Shown piece after piece: positions 34,201 through 43,054 of a DNA stretch of 64,000 bases (position 1 is the first letter of the stretch; each line of letters opens with the position of its first letter). The stretch covers positions 3,844,001-3,908,000 of the forward strand of contig OZ250179.1 in NCBI GenBank assembly GCA_965238125.1. Direction: 5' to 3'. A model generated the notes under the pieces. The model had not been told where the DNA came from. It did not search any database and saw nothing but the letters and a program-made list of their open reading frames with translations. The position numbers and the translations under genes are program-made. Source of the DNA: UBA6623 sp965238125 (lineage in GTDB: Bacteria > Acidobacteriota > Terriglobia > Bryobacterales > UBA6623).

Positions 34201-34357
34201 TTGAGCCGTGAAGCGGCGGCAGGAACCATAGCCCAGGGTGGAGCCGAAGGCGGAACCCTGGGTACACTCCCACCATGAGAAGAGCCCTGAAAGGGCGGCG
34301 GGAACCCCGGCGACATTTTCATAGCGGTACTATGAATCCGCGGTTTCATAGAAACGA
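34201..34357 (+). repeat. outer intergenic repeat, copy b
   Basis: A ~155-bp copy in the order ttgagccgtgaagcggcgg, agcccagggtggagccgaag, ggcggaaccctgggtac, gagccctgaaagggcgg, then gcggtactatgaatccgcgg and tttcatagaaacg. It contains several small inverted repeats. It lies between the start of thiD and the 3' end of the RraA gene. Confidence 0.88.
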
Positions 34358-34367
34358 CTGTCCCGCG

Positions 34368-35105
34368 TTACGACGACTGGCGCACTCGCTCGCCCAAGGC
34401 CTTGATCATCTCACCGGCCTTCTTGCGGGCCTCTCCCAGACCTTCAACAGTCGGGTTCGGCGAGCGCGCGTAGCCGAGGACGACCTCTTCCGCCGCGGCA
34501 AAGTCGGCGCACGAGCGCGCCACCGCCGAAGCAATTTCGTGAGGAATCGTCGTCACGCCATTGCAGTCGCCGTGAATCAAATCCCCGGGATGAATCGTCA
34601 CCCCGCCCACTCGCACCGCCACGTTCAGGTCGACAAAATGCGGATACCCGTGCGCCGCAATCACCCCGTCGCTGAAACAAGGGAACCCAATCGCCCGTAC
34701 CTGGTCGAGATCGCGAGCCGCGCCGCTGGTAATCATCCCGGCCGCCCCGAAGGATTTGTAACAAGTCGTCATCACCTCGCCGAAGGTCGCGGCCACGGCC
34801 GGGGCGTCCAAATCTTGAAACACCACAACAACGGGCTGCGGAAAATCGGCGAAAGTCTTGATCTGCTCATCGAGCGCGGCGTAGACATCGCCCGAGCGCG
34901 GACGGTCGCCGGAGCGAAACGTTGCGGTTGTCGCGTACCCGACCATGGGAGGCATTTCCGGGAAGCAGGCTTGGATGCGCGCATCCATATAGCCTTCGGT
35001 CTGCGAGCGATTGTTGAAGACTTCGATCACGTTGCAGATCGTGGGCGAATCATTCGCCCGCAACAAATCGAGATCGGCTTCGGAGAGTTGAAGGATATCT
35101 TTCAC
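34368..35105 (-). CDS. RraA-family protein (aldolase/decarboxylase type)
   Basis: This 245-residue protein has the RraA/HMG-aldolase fold: SPTICNVIEVFNN at the N-terminus, GYATTATF, VVVVFQDLDAP, the active-site segment GAAGMITSGAARDLDQVRAIGFPCF and VHPGD-like VTIHPGDLIHGDCNGVTTIP. The metal/substrate residues of 4-hydroxy-4-methyl-2-oxoglutarate aldolases (GxxRD, here GAARD, and the following Asp) are present. An aldolase or oxaloacetate decarboxylase role fits the acid-sugar theme of the region better than RNase E inhibition. The start is GTG. Confidence 0.88.
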   Translation of the reverse strand: MKDILQLSEADLDLLRANDSPTICNVIEVFNNRSQTEGYMDARIQACFPEMPPMVGYATTATFRSGDRPRSGDVYAALDEQIKTFADFPQPVVVVFQDLDAPAVAATFGEVMTTCYKSFGAAGMITSGAARDLDQVRAIGFPCFSDGVIAAHGYPHFVDLNVAVRVGGVTIHPGDLIHGDCNGVTTIPHEIASAVARSCADFAAAEEVVLGYARSPNPTVEGLGEARKKAGEMIKALGERVRQSS

Positions 35106-35201
35106 AGTAAGCCCCTGCCGAGAAAACCGGCGAAACGGTGAAGCCTCAATTGTACACCGCCGCCCACGCCGGCCCCCCGCGGCAAGGAGCCGAGGAAGCC
35201 C

Positions 35202-36329
35202 TTACGCCGCCTCCAACAGCGCCGCCGCCGTTTCCGCCGCCGTCTTGCTCCAGGGCATTCCGGCGGCCAACTCGATGCCTGCGCGCCGCAACTCGCCGCG
35301 AAGCTCCTCGTCTCGCGCAACCTCCGCGAGCGCCTCGCGCAAACCCGCCACAGTCGCGCTGCCACAAACCCGAACCGCCCGCCGCACACCCGCCTCGAGC
35401 GAGGCGTGATCGAACACCACCGCCGGGGCGCCGCAAGCCATCGCCTCGAGCAGCGTAAATGAAAATCCTTCGTGCAACGTCGGCAACACGAATGCTCGCG
35501 CCGCGCGATACAGCTCGATCAGCATCTCGCGATCGGCATAGGGCAGGTGCACAACAGCGGCACCGATCCGCAACTCCGCGGCCCTCTCCCGCACCTTCAC
35601 CTCGGACGTATCTTCCCCGACAATCACCAACTGGTGACTGCCACCGGCCCCCGCCGTCAGCCCCGCGAAGGCTTCGAGCAGGAGCGGCACATTGCGGCGA
35701 CGCGAAAGCTTTCCCACAAATAGAAAGAACGGCTCGCGGATACCCAGCCGCGCCGCCGTTTCCGAGCAAAGGCCCCCAATCCGCCCTTCCGCGGACTCGT
35801 CCGCTGTCTCGGCCGGGGCGAAAGCGGCGTCGACCCCGGGCAGGATCACACGAGTTCGTTCCGGCCGAGATCCATAGAAACGCACCAAGTCATCGCGCGT
35901 CGAGCCCGAGTTGGCGATCACCAGCCGGGCTTCAGCAACGCTGTGGTGGAAGAAAGGAGTCGTCCGCAATCTCGCGGCTGCTGAAAAGTCCCCTCGCCGA
36001 CCCTCGTAAATGCCCAAGTTCGAGACCACCCCGCGATCGGCCAGACTCCACGGCAAAGTATAAGGGGCAAACAGAAGATCGAAATCGTCGATCAGCGACG
36101 GCAGGACAACGTTTTCCCAAACCAATGGCGGCAGCGAGCCGGGAACGATGCGGAACTCGATCTTCTCTCCGAAAGCATTGGCGTCGACGCGAGGCAAGCC
36201 GGGCGTATATACCCGCACGCGCTCGAACGGCGATTGCGGTTTGCCCCACTCCGCAAGCAAAGTCTCCAAATACCGCCCGACGCCGGTAAGAGGCTCGCAA
36301 AGTCTTCGTCCGATAACAGCAAGTTTCAC
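35202..36329 (-). CDS. glycosyltransferase, GT4 type
   Basis: This 375-residue protein has two Rossmann-like domains. The N-terminal domain starts at KLAVIGRRLCEPLTGVGRYLE. The C-terminal GT-B domain includes FFLFVGKLSRRRNVPLLLEAF, the donor-site region HEGFSFTLLEAMACGAPAVV (the E-x7-E motif) and VVHLPYADREML. It transfers a sugar from an NDP donor, probably to a surface polysaccharide. GTG 36329 is chosen as start: the open frame continues to 37475, but that part is antisense to the epimerase gene and has no domain character. The terminal stretch of Ala-rich helices is usual for the family. Confidence 0.87.
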   Translation of the reverse strand: MKLAVIGRRLCEPLTGVGRYLETLLAEWGKPQSPFERVRVYTPGLPRVDANAFGEKIEFRIVPGSLPPLVWENVVLPSLIDDFDLLFAPYTLPWSLADRGVVSNLGIYEGRRGDFSAAARLRTTPFFHHSVAEARLVIANSGSTRDDLVRFYGSRPERTRVILPGVDAAFAPAETADESAEGRIGGLCSETAARLGIREPFFLFVGKLSRRRNVPLLLEAFAGLTAGAGGSHQLVIVGEDTSEVKVRERAAELRIGAAVVHLPYADREMLIELYRAARAFVLPTLHEGFSFTLLEAMACGAPAVVFDHASLEAGVRRAVRVCGSATVAGLREALAEVARDEELRGELRRAGIELAAGMPWSKTAAETAAALLEAA

Positions 36330-36339
36330 AACAAGGCCG

Positions 36340-36425
36340 AGCGATTCAGCCGCCCGGTAGCGACCGGCACTCTTGCCGGTCCCAGTCCAGTCGTGACCGG
36401 CTCTCGGCCGGTCACACTCCGGGCC
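36340..36425. repeat. paired short hairpins between divergent genes
   Basis: Two GC palindromes follow each other (gaccggcactcttgccggtc and gtgaccggctctcggccggtcac). They lie between the divergent glycosyltransferase and epimerase starts and may influence transcription there. Confidence 0.5.
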
Positions 36426-36521
36426 CAACTCCCCGCCGTCCACCCAGGGAAATGAAAACCACCCGGTCTCCCACCGACCGGTCCCCGAAACCGCTCCCCG
36501 CTCCGACGCGTAAATCCCATT

Positions 36522-37499
36522 ATGAGGGTATTTCTGGCCGGCGCGACCGGAGCCATCGGCCGCCGGCTTGTCCCGCTGCTGGTTCGAGACGGACACGAGG
36601 TCGCGGCCATCACCCGTTCCGCCGCGCGGGCCGAGTGGTTGCGCTCGCAAGGCGTCGAACCCGCCGTCGGCGACATCTTCGATCGCAATTGGCTGCATCA
36701 GGTCGTTTCCCCTTCGAGCCCCGAAGTTATGATTCACCAATTGACGAGCATTCCGCCGAAGATCAACCCTCGCAAAGTCACCGAACAATTCGCCGCCACC
36801 AATCGCCTGCGCACCGAGGGCACCTACATGCTCATGGAAGCGGCCCGAGCCGCCGGCGCGAAACGTTTTTTGGCCCAAAGCACAGCCTTCTTCTACGCGC
36901 CCAACGGTCCCGAGCCCGCCTCGGAAGACGAAAGCCTCGAACGCAACCTCCCCGGGGCGACTGAGCTCGTTGATGCGATCCATGTCCACGAGCACGCCGC
37001 GCTCGGCTCGCCCGGCATCGCGGGCGTGGTCTTGCGTTACGGCTACTTCTACGGCCCCGGTACGTTCTACGCCCGCGACGGCGGTTTCGCCGAGGATGTG
37101 CTGATGCGTCGTGTGCCGGTTGTGGGAAAGGGTCGCGGCATGTTCTCCTTCGTCCATGTCGAGGACGCCGCGGAAGCCACCGCGCTCGCCGTGACTCGGG
37201 GCGAGGCGGGCATCTATAACATCGTCGACGACGAACCGGCGGCGGTCGGAGAATGGCTGCCCTACTATGCCCGCGTGCTCGGCGCGCCCCGGCCGTTTCG
37301 CATACCCGGGTTTGTCGGCCGCTGGGGCGCCGGCCCGTATGGACATTTCATGATGACCCGCCAGCGCGGCGCCTCGAACGCCAAAGCGAAAGCCGAACTG
37401 GGATGGCAACCTCGCCGCCCCGATTGGCGCGAAGGCTTCCGCTATCTCGAAATCATCGAATCCCAGAGCCGGCAAGCGGCCCCGGAAACGTCTTCCTGA
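36522..37499 (+). CDS. NAD-dependent epimerase/dehydratase (extended SDR)
   Basis: This 325-residue extended SDR has an N-terminal cofactor loop GATGAIGRRL (residues 8-17). The canonical catalytic YxxxK is not obvious; instead AQSTAFFYAPNG and ELVDAIHVHEHAAL occupy the region, as in atypical NAD(P)-binding members. LRYGYFYGPGT, FSFVHVEDAAEATALA and YNIVDDEPA are conserved blocks. The substrate may be a nucleotide sugar or a related small molecule. It is divergent from the glycosyltransferase. Confidence 0.85.
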   Translation: MRVFLAGATGAIGRRLVPLLVRDGHEVAAITRSAARAEWLRSQGVEPAVGDIFDRNWLHQVVSPSSPEVMIHQLTSIPPKINPRKVTEQFAATNRLRTEGTYMLMEAARAAGAKRFLAQSTAFFYAPNGPEPASEDESLERNLPGATELVDAIHVHEHAALGSPGIAGVVLRYGYFYGPGTFYARDGGFAEDVLMRRVPVVGKGRGMFSFVHVEDAAEATALAVTRGEAGIYNIVDDEPAAVGEWLPYYARVLGAPRPFRIPGFVGRWGAGPYGHFMMTRQRGASNAKAKAELGWQPRRPDWREGFRYLEIIESQSRQAAPETSS

Positions 37500-37583
37500 G
37501 GGTGTCGGCCATTGCCCGCTCCGCCCGGCGGGCCTTGCGAGGCTCGGGTTTGACGCTACCCAGGAGGTTGGGTACCATAAGAC

Positions 37584-37660
<77 letters not shown>

Positions 37661-37723
37661 AAATCCCTTTCCTTTCAGCGTCCCCTTCATTCTGTTGTTC
37701 TCCGGTGGCCCCAATGGTGGCCC

Positions 37724-38803
37724 CTATTGCAGCGTTTCACTCCTGCGATCGCCCCGCCTTTCCTCCAGGTAGCGCGCCATTTGCTCCCCTGCTTTCGCCA
37801 CGTCCTTGACCGAAACGATTCGGTATCGGTCGATCATGGCGCGGGTCTTGTGACCTACGATCCGCATAACCTTCGACTCATCCATGCCGGCGTCGAGCAT
37901 GTTGCGAACGGCGCTACGGCGTAGATCGTGGAAGTGCAACCCTTCAAACTCGGCCAACTGGACCGCGCGATCCCAGGCGTCTCGGTAGTCCACGACGGGT
38001 TTGCCTGTCCGGTGAATCACCCACTGGCAGTCAGGCCAGTCGCGCTCGTGGATCATTCGCTCCGCCTGGAGAGCCTTCTCAAGGTCGCCATAGATCGGGG
38101 CGGCTCCAACGGATTTGTTGTGAGCCTGGTCGGAGGGAGGATGGATCACACGGTTCTTGAAGTCAACTTGAGGCCACGTAAGGGTCTTGATGCGCCCCGC
38201 TCGCCAGCCGACGTGATAGCCGATGATGAACATCAACCTCACGGCATCGTCGTCAAAGGCATCGCGCAACTGCGGGTAGTCTTCCGGTTCGAGGAATCCC
38301 GTCCGGGTGTTGTCCTCGGTCCTCAGCGAAATGAACGGGACCTCGAACGGCCGCAAGACCCGCTTTCGCACGGCAAGCCTGTAGGCGCGGCGCACCACCT
38401 CCAATTCGCGGTTCACGGTCGCGACCGTCGCGCCTTCGTCGTCGCGAGACTCCTCGTACACCTCGATGTCACTCTCAGTGACGGTGTAGGCTGCCCACGC
38501 ACCTAAGGCCGGGCGCAGGTGCTTCAGACGCGACGTGAGGGCTGCGAGTGATCGGAGGTGTCGCCTTCGGTAATCATCCACGACCCGGTCGAGCAAATCG
38601 TTCACGGTTGCAGTGGACTGCTTCGCAGCCCTGATTCCTTTTTCCACGTCGCCCAAGAATTTTCGGCGAAATCTTTCCGCTTGCCGACGGTCGTCGGTTC
38701 CCGTTGAAATCCGCGTGCCGCCGAACTTGAAGAAGTAGCCTCCAACGTACCGATCGTTTTTCTTGCGGCGTCTGAGTCTTCCCGTGCCTTGTTCATATCG
38801 CAT
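37724..38803 (-). CDS. tyrosine recombinase/integrase
   Basis: This 359-residue phage-type integrase has an AP2-like arm-binding N-terminus (about 1-60), a SAM-like core-binding domain (about 65-145) and a catalytic domain with Arg201 (GWRAGR), His292 and Arg295 (FHDLRRS), His318 (GHKTR) and the nucleophile Tyr327 (MIDRYR). All catalytic residues are present. It is adjacent to the 3' end of tRNA-fMet, a common integration site. The excisionase-like gene is 9 bp upstream. Confidence 0.93.
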   Translation of the reverse strand: MRYEQGTGRLRRRKKNDRYVGGYFFKFGGTRISTGTDDRRQAERFRRKFLGDVEKGIRAAKQSTATVNDLLDRVVDDYRRRHLRSLAALTSRLKHLRPALGAWAAYTVTESDIEVYEESRDDEGATVATVNRELEVVRRAYRLAVRKRVLRPFEVPFISLRTEDNTRTGFLEPEDYPQLRDAFDDDAVRLMFIIGYHVGWRAGRIKTLTWPQVDFKNRVIHPPSDQAHNKSVGAAPIYGDLEKALQAERMIHERDWPDCQWVIHRTGKPVVDYRDAWDRAVQLAEFEGLHFHDLRRSAVRNMLDAGMDESKVMRIVGHKTRAMIDRYRIVSVKDVAKAGEQMARYLEERRGDRRSETLQ

Positions 38804-38812
38804 GGCGGTATT

Positions 38813-39070
38813 CTACGCCTCCGTGCACTTGTGACGCGCGATCCACTTTTCGAGGTCGTGCGTGTCGAATAGAACCCGTCCGTTCGCCCGGACCGTCGGA
38901 ATCCGGTAGTGCCGAATGTGCTCGCGCAGCGCGTGCTCGGTCACGCCGAGGTAGACGGAAGCCTTCGGCACATCGAGCAAGCACGGCCGAATTTCGACGG
39001 GGCGAACTTCGGCGACACGTCGAGCGATCGCGTCGAGCTGGTCGTCAGAGAGTGTGATCACAATCTCCAT
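38813..39070 (-). CDS. excisionase-like helix-turn-helix protein
   Basis: This 85-residue protein starts at MEIVITLSDDQLDAIARRV. It contains a MerR/excisionase-type winged helix (LLDVPKASVYLGVTEHALRE, then HIRHYRIPTVRANGRVLFDT and HDLEKWI), the form used by directionality factors of integrative elements. The longer frame to 39178 overlaps the IS630 left end and is rejected. It forms an operon with the integrase, but an IS630 copy is inserted about 80 bp upstream of its start and may have separated it from its promoter. Confidence 0.82.
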   Translation of the reverse strand: MEIVITLSDDQLDAIARRVAEVRPVEIRPCLLDVPKASVYLGVTEHALREHIRHYRIPTVRANGRVLFDTHDLEKWIARHKCTEA

Positions 39071-39208
39071 CAAACGCCGCCCTCCGATTCGCGGCGCGCG
39101 ACACGAGCCACGGCGCGCTGACGATCCGCAAGTGTGGCGCCGTGGTGCATTATTGAATCTCGCAAAATAGAGTGACATTTTTTGGTGTTGCCGTACGTAT
39201 TCTTATGT

Positions 39209-40224
39209 ATGGGAACACCGAAAGGAAAGCGCCGCGATTTCGAAGCATTGGAGAAACGCCGTTTCGAAGCGATGCGTTTGCTCGATGAAGGACTCAATCA
39301 GTCCGAAACCGCCAGGCGTCTGACAGTCGCCCGCCAAACCGTCAGTGAGTGGCGACGACAGTACCTGGCGCAAGGCGAGGCCGGGCTGCGCAAGGCCGGC
39401 CGCGCCGGCCGCAAGCCGCTATTAGACGCCACGCAGCTCGAACGCCTGGAGATCCTGCTGCTCGAAGGCCCCGAGGCGCACGGCTTCCCGACGCCGTTGT
39501 GGAGCTGTCCGCGGGTGGCTCGTCTGATCCGAGACGAGTTCGGCGTGCGCTATCACGAGGGCCATGTCTGGAAGATCCTGCGGGCGCTCGGCTGGAGCCC
39601 GCAACGCCCGGTCGGCAAAGCCCGCGAGCGCAACGAAGAGGCCATCCGCGACTGGAAGTGCAAGAGGTGGCCGGCCATTAAAAAAAAGCCCGCAAACAAG
39701 ACCGCACGATCGTCTTCATCGACGAAAGCGGATGGAGTCAGAAGCCGCATCGTTGCCGCACCTGGGCGCCGCGCGGCGAGACGCCGCTGCTGGAGTTCAA
39801 CTTCAATTGGCAGAAGCTTTCGGTGTCGGCCGGGTTGACGTTGCGCAACTTTTACTTTCGGCTCTATCCCGGCGCGATTGGCGAGTTGGAGGTCATCGAC
39901 TTTCTGCAGGCCTTGGTTCGCCACATGGACGGCCCGTTGATGATCGTCTGGGACCGCTTGCCGGCGCATCGCAGTCGGATGGTGCGAGAGTTCATTGAAC
40001 TCTCGCAAGGCCATATCGTGACGGAGTATTTGCCGGCGTATGCGCCGGAGCTGAATCCGGTGGAATACATCTGGGCGTACTGGAAACAGCACGAGTTGCC
40101 GAACGTCTGTCCGAAGGACTACTGGGAACTCGACGAACGTGCCCGCAAAACGCTGCGGCGCATGCGCCGCAAACCGCGCTTGATTACCGCTTTCTGGAAA
40201 CAGTCTTCTCTTTGTCTCGATTGA
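39209..40224 (+). CDS. IS630-family transposase produced by -1 frameshifting
   Basis: The first frame starts at ATG 39209 (GTPKGKRRDFEALEKRRFEA) with helix-turn-helix domains (LNQSETARRLTVARQTVSEW) and reaches WPAI at an eight-A run (39680-39687). The DDE domain continues in the -1 frame: KARKQDRTIVFIDESGW, Asp in VWDRLPAHRS, Glu in LNPVEYIWAYWK, stop at 40222-40224. Without the shift the first frame runs into unrelated sequence and stops at 39838. The full product is about 338 residues, normal for IS630. The same joint in the other copy supports programmed frameshifting. Confidence 0.88.
39680..39688 (+). promoter_or_regulatory. -1 frameshift site (A8G)
   Basis: The bases aaaaaaaag contain the slippery heptamer A AAA AAG in the zero frame of the transposase. 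Moving back one base joins the helix-turn-helix frame to the DDE frame. The homologous site at 78-86 is identical. Confidence 0.75.
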
Positions 40225-40315
40225 CAGGATATTATGCGAGACTCAATAAGGCCAATACCCTTCACTTAACGATCCTGCTGCGCTTCTCTGTATCCGGAAC
40301 CTTGTCCGAGACCGC

Positions 40316-40456
40316 CTTGAGCCGCGAAGCGGCGGCGGGAATATAGCCCAGGGTGGAGCCGAAGGCGGAACCCTGGGTAGAGTCCCACCGCGCACGAGCC
40401 CTGACAGGGCGACAGGAACCCCGTATTATGAGTCGCCGCGCTTTCATGGAAACGAA
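40316..40456 (+). repeat. outer intergenic repeat, copy c
   Basis: This copy has the standard series (gccgcgaagcggcgg, agcccagggtggagcc, ggcggaaccctgggta, gagccctgacagggcg, tttcatggaaacg). It is bracketed by a 10-bp inverted repeat, cttcacttaa at 40260-40269 and ttaagtgaag at 40486-40495, which may mark the limits of the inserted unit. Confidence 0.88.
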
Positions 40457-40504
40457 CTCTTGCCAAGCAAATACCACGACAATGCTTAAGTGAAGAGCAT
40501 TGTG

Positions 40505-42103
40505 CTAAGGCCGCTTCGTGATCTTCGGCAACTCCATCGGCTCAGCCGGCTCGAAGAGCCCGAAAGCGAACACCGCCGTGGCCGAGGCGATCGCTACGTA
40601 CTGGCTGCCGCCGACCGCGTAGGTCATCGGGGATGCCGTCAGCAACTCGCCCATGTTGAAGTTCCACAGGTGGCGGCCGGTCTTTGCGTTCAGCGCCAGC
40701 AACTGCCCGTCGTCGTCGCCCGAGAAAAGCACGCCGGTCGCCGTCGATACGGTGCCGCTCCACATCCGCCCCAACCCGGTCATCGGGTACTCCCAGGCGG
40801 GCTTGCCGGTCTTGGGGTCGATGGCGCGGAGAATAATCTGCCCGCCCTCCTCGGTCGCGCCGCCGCCGGAAAAATTCTTCATCGGGACCGGCTCTTGCTC
40901 CGAGGTGGTGTACAACCCACACTGCTCGAGCGTGAGGACATAGAGCAGACCGGTAGCCGGGAAATAGGTTTGGCCCATCCAGTTCGTGGCGCCCTTGACG
41001 CTCGGGCACACCCAGTTGCCCTCGGGAGTGGGGTCCTTGCCCGGGATTAGGATGGGGCGGCCGTCGTCGCCGATTCCCTTGGCCCAGGTCAGTTTGTCGA
41101 CCAATCGGGTCGCCCGCAAATATTCACCCGTTTCGCGATCCAGCACATAAAAGAATCCGTTGCGGTTGGCGTGCAGCACGAGCTTTCGTTCGCGGCCTTC
41201 CCAGGGCAGATCGACCAAAATGGGCCAGCTCTGGGCGTCCCAATCGTGAGTGTCGTGGGGGGTGAATTGGAAGTGCCACTTGCGCTTGCCTGTTTCCGGA
41301 TCGAGCGCCAGCAACGACGACGTGTAGAGATTGTCGCCCGGCCGTACTCGCGGGTTGAAGTCCGGCCAAGCATTGCCGGTCGTCCAATAGAGGGTGTTGA
41401 GCTGGGGGTCGAACGTGCCGGAGAGCCAAGCCGCGCCGCCGCCCCACTCGATCATGTCGCCCCAGGTTTCCGACCCCGGCTCGCCCTTCGCCGGAATGGT
41501 GTAGGTGCGCCAGAGGATCTCGCCTGTCTCGGCCGAAAGGGCCGCGATGAAGCCGCGCACGCCGCTGTCGCCGCCCGTGCTGCCGACGATCACCTTGTCC
41601 TTGACAACGAGGGGGGCGGCGGTCGAGGTTACGCCGTCGTCGACGCTTGCGTATTGCTTGCTGAAGAGCACGCCGCCGGTCCGCCGGTCGAGCGCGGTGA
41701 GGTGGTTGTCGGTGGTGCAGAAATAGACGCGATCGCCGAGAATGGCCACTCCGCGGTTGACGCCGTGCTTCTCGGCTCGCGGATCGAAGTAGCTCCAGAT
41801 CAGCCGCCCCGTGCGCGCGTCGAGCGCATAGACGGCGTTCACGCTGGTGACGTACATGACGCCGTCATAGACGATCGGCGTCGCGCGCAACCCTTGGGCT
41901 TTCGGCACGTGGTAGACCCATTTCGCGACCAACGACCCGGCATTTTCAGGCGTGATCTGCTTGAGAGGGCTGTGACGCCAACCGTTGTAGCTGCCGGCAT
42001 AGGTCAGCCAGTCTTTCCCCGGTCCCTGGAGGATGTCTCTGTAGGTCACTTGTGCCGACGCGACGCCGCACAGCGCGAGGGCCAAGATCCAGCGGCCGAT
42101 CAT
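40505..42103 (-). CDS. PQQ-dependent alcohol dehydrogenase-family beta-propeller protein
   Basis: This 532-residue exported protein has a signal peptide (about 1-18) and an eight-bladed quinoprotein propeller: DWLTYAGSYNGWRHSPLKQITPEN at the start is the classic opening of methanol/ethanol dehydrogenases. Repeated docking motifs follow (LIWSYFDP, ILWRTYTI, KRKWHFQFTPHDTHDWDAQ, PAWEYPM, HLWNFNM). The HDxHDWD segment and DTHDWDAQSWP near the active site are typical. There is no heme motif in this protein; electrons would pass to the diheme cytochrome encoded just upstream, whose stop overlaps this ATG by four bases. Confidence 0.92.
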   Translation of the reverse strand: MIGRWILALALCGVASAQVTYRDILQGPGKDWLTYAGSYNGWRHSPLKQITPENAGSLVAKWVYHVPKAQGLRATPIVYDGVMYVTSVNAVYALDARTGRLIWSYFDPRAEKHGVNRGVAILGDRVYFCTTDNHLTALDRRTGGVLFSKQYASVDDGVTSTAAPLVVKDKVIVGSTGGDSGVRGFIAALSAETGEILWRTYTIPAKGEPGSETWGDMIEWGGGAAWLSGTFDPQLNTLYWTTGNAWPDFNPRVRPGDNLYTSSLLALDPETGKRKWHFQFTPHDTHDWDAQSWPILVDLPWEGRERKLVLHANRNGFFYVLDRETGEYLRATRLVDKLTWAKGIGDDGRPILIPGKDPTPEGNWVCPSVKGATNWMGQTYFPATGLLYVLTLEQCGLYTTSEQEPVPMKNFSGGGATEEGGQIILRAIDPKTGKPAWEYPMTGLGRMWSGTVSTATGVLFSGDDDGQLLALNAKTGRHLWNFNMGELLTASPMTYAVGGSQYVAIASATAVFAFGLFEPAEPMELPKITKRP

Positions 42104-42936
42104 TGCTGGGCCTTCTCGGGATGGGCCTCCCGCGACGGCCGAGCGCTCCGCCGAGCGAGGTAGGCGAATAGGTTTTCCAACTCCTCGGCGGAGAGGCGAC
42201 CCTCATAGTCGCCGGGCATGGGCGAGCGATCGAGGATATCGATATGCCGCACGTCGCGCATCGAGATCAAATGTAATGTGCCCTCTCGGTCGATGACTTG
42301 CAGCGAGTAGTTGTTGCGATTGCGCGCCACTCCCTCGATGACCGAACCGTCGGCGAAGGTCACGGTGACGCCCTCTTGGCCGAGCCGGTCGATCTCCCTC
42401 GAAGGATTGAGGACTGATTCCTTGATGAGGGCAAGCGGCCGCACCCCGCCGATGTTCGTCAGATCGGGGCCCATGCGTCCGCCTTGGCCGTGAATCGCGT
42501 GGCACGCGGAGCAACCCGCCTTGTCGCCCCAAAACACATCGGCACCGGCTTGGGCGTTGCCGGGCGCGCGGTTTTCGGCCGCGGGACCGATGAGGGCGTG
42601 CAAGAAAGCAACGAGCCGCCAGGTCTCCTCTTCGGAGAGATTCGTCGCGGGCATGTCCGCGCCGGGCAGGCCGTTGCGGATGACGTTGAAGATCCTTTCG
42701 TCGCTAAGCGGATGCCATAGGGGACGCCGAACCAAGTTAGGTCCGCGGCCGCCCGAGCCGTCGGGCCCGTGGCACCCGGCGCAGGATTGCGCCCAGAGCT
42801 TCGCCCCGGCGGCGATAGATTCGGGGTCGCCGATGGCCGGGTGGTTCGAGCCGCCGACGTATTTATTCGGCGGGCCTTCTTGGGCCCAAGCCGAAGGCAG
42901 CAGGGTCAAATATAACCCTAAAACGAAACCCCTCAT
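42100..42936 (-). CDS. periplasmic diheme cytochrome c
   Basis: This 278-residue protein has a signal peptide (about 1-18) and two c-type heme sites, C52-A-G-C-H56 and C142-S-A-C-H146, each followed by a plausible Met ligand (ADMPATN and SPMPGDY). The C-terminal part after residue 165 (SVLNPSREID...VTVTFADGSVIEGV) is a beta domain seen in cytochromes next to PQQ dehydrogenases in Acidobacteria. It is the likely electron acceptor of the following dehydrogenase. The ATG at 42936 is chosen at the signal peptide; the frame open to 43161 lies within repeat DNA. Confidence 0.9.
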   Translation of the reverse strand: MRGFVLGLYLTLLPSAWAQEGPPNKYVGGSNHPAIGDPESIAAGAKLWAQSCAGCHGPDGSGGRGPNLVRRPLWHPLSDERIFNVIRNGLPGADMPATNLSEEETWRLVAFLHALIGPAAENRAPGNAQAGADVFWGDKAGCSACHAIHGQGGRMGPDLTNIGGVRPLALIKESVLNPSREIDRLGQEGVTVTFADGSVIEGVARNRNNYSLQVIDREGTLHLISMRDVRHIDILDRSPMPGDYEGRLSAEELENLFAYLARRSARPSREAHPEKAQQ

Positions 42937-43054
42937 GTCCAAACAATCATAACAACCGGACCGAAGCACCACGGCGGCGAAACATCGCCGCCACGGTTCG
43001 TATACTGACTCGGTAACCAATCCGATGCCCCGACCTATCTCTCCGCTACGGCAG

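Larger units (their letters stand above)
39153..40246 (+). mobile_element. complete IS630-family insertion sequence
   Basis: The element runs from ttgaatctcgcaaaata (39153) to tattatgcgagactcaa (40246), with imperfect inverted ends and a TA duplication (39151-39152 and 40247-40248). It is about 1094 bp long and the same family as the element at the window start. It is inserted upstream of the xis/int pair. Confidence 0.92.

Noticed and set aside
34114..34367. TPP riboswitch upstream of thiD
   Set aside because: No thi-box sequence or fold was seen; the region is filled by an outer repeat copy.
36330..37475. N-terminal 380-codon extension of the minus-strand glycosyltransferase frame
   Set aside because: It is antisense to the epimerase gene and shows no domain; the conserved GT start is at GTG 36329.
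37661..40504. Second attachment site repeating the tRNA-fMet 3' end
   Set aside because: No direct repeat of the tRNA end was found on the far side of int/xis within the window.
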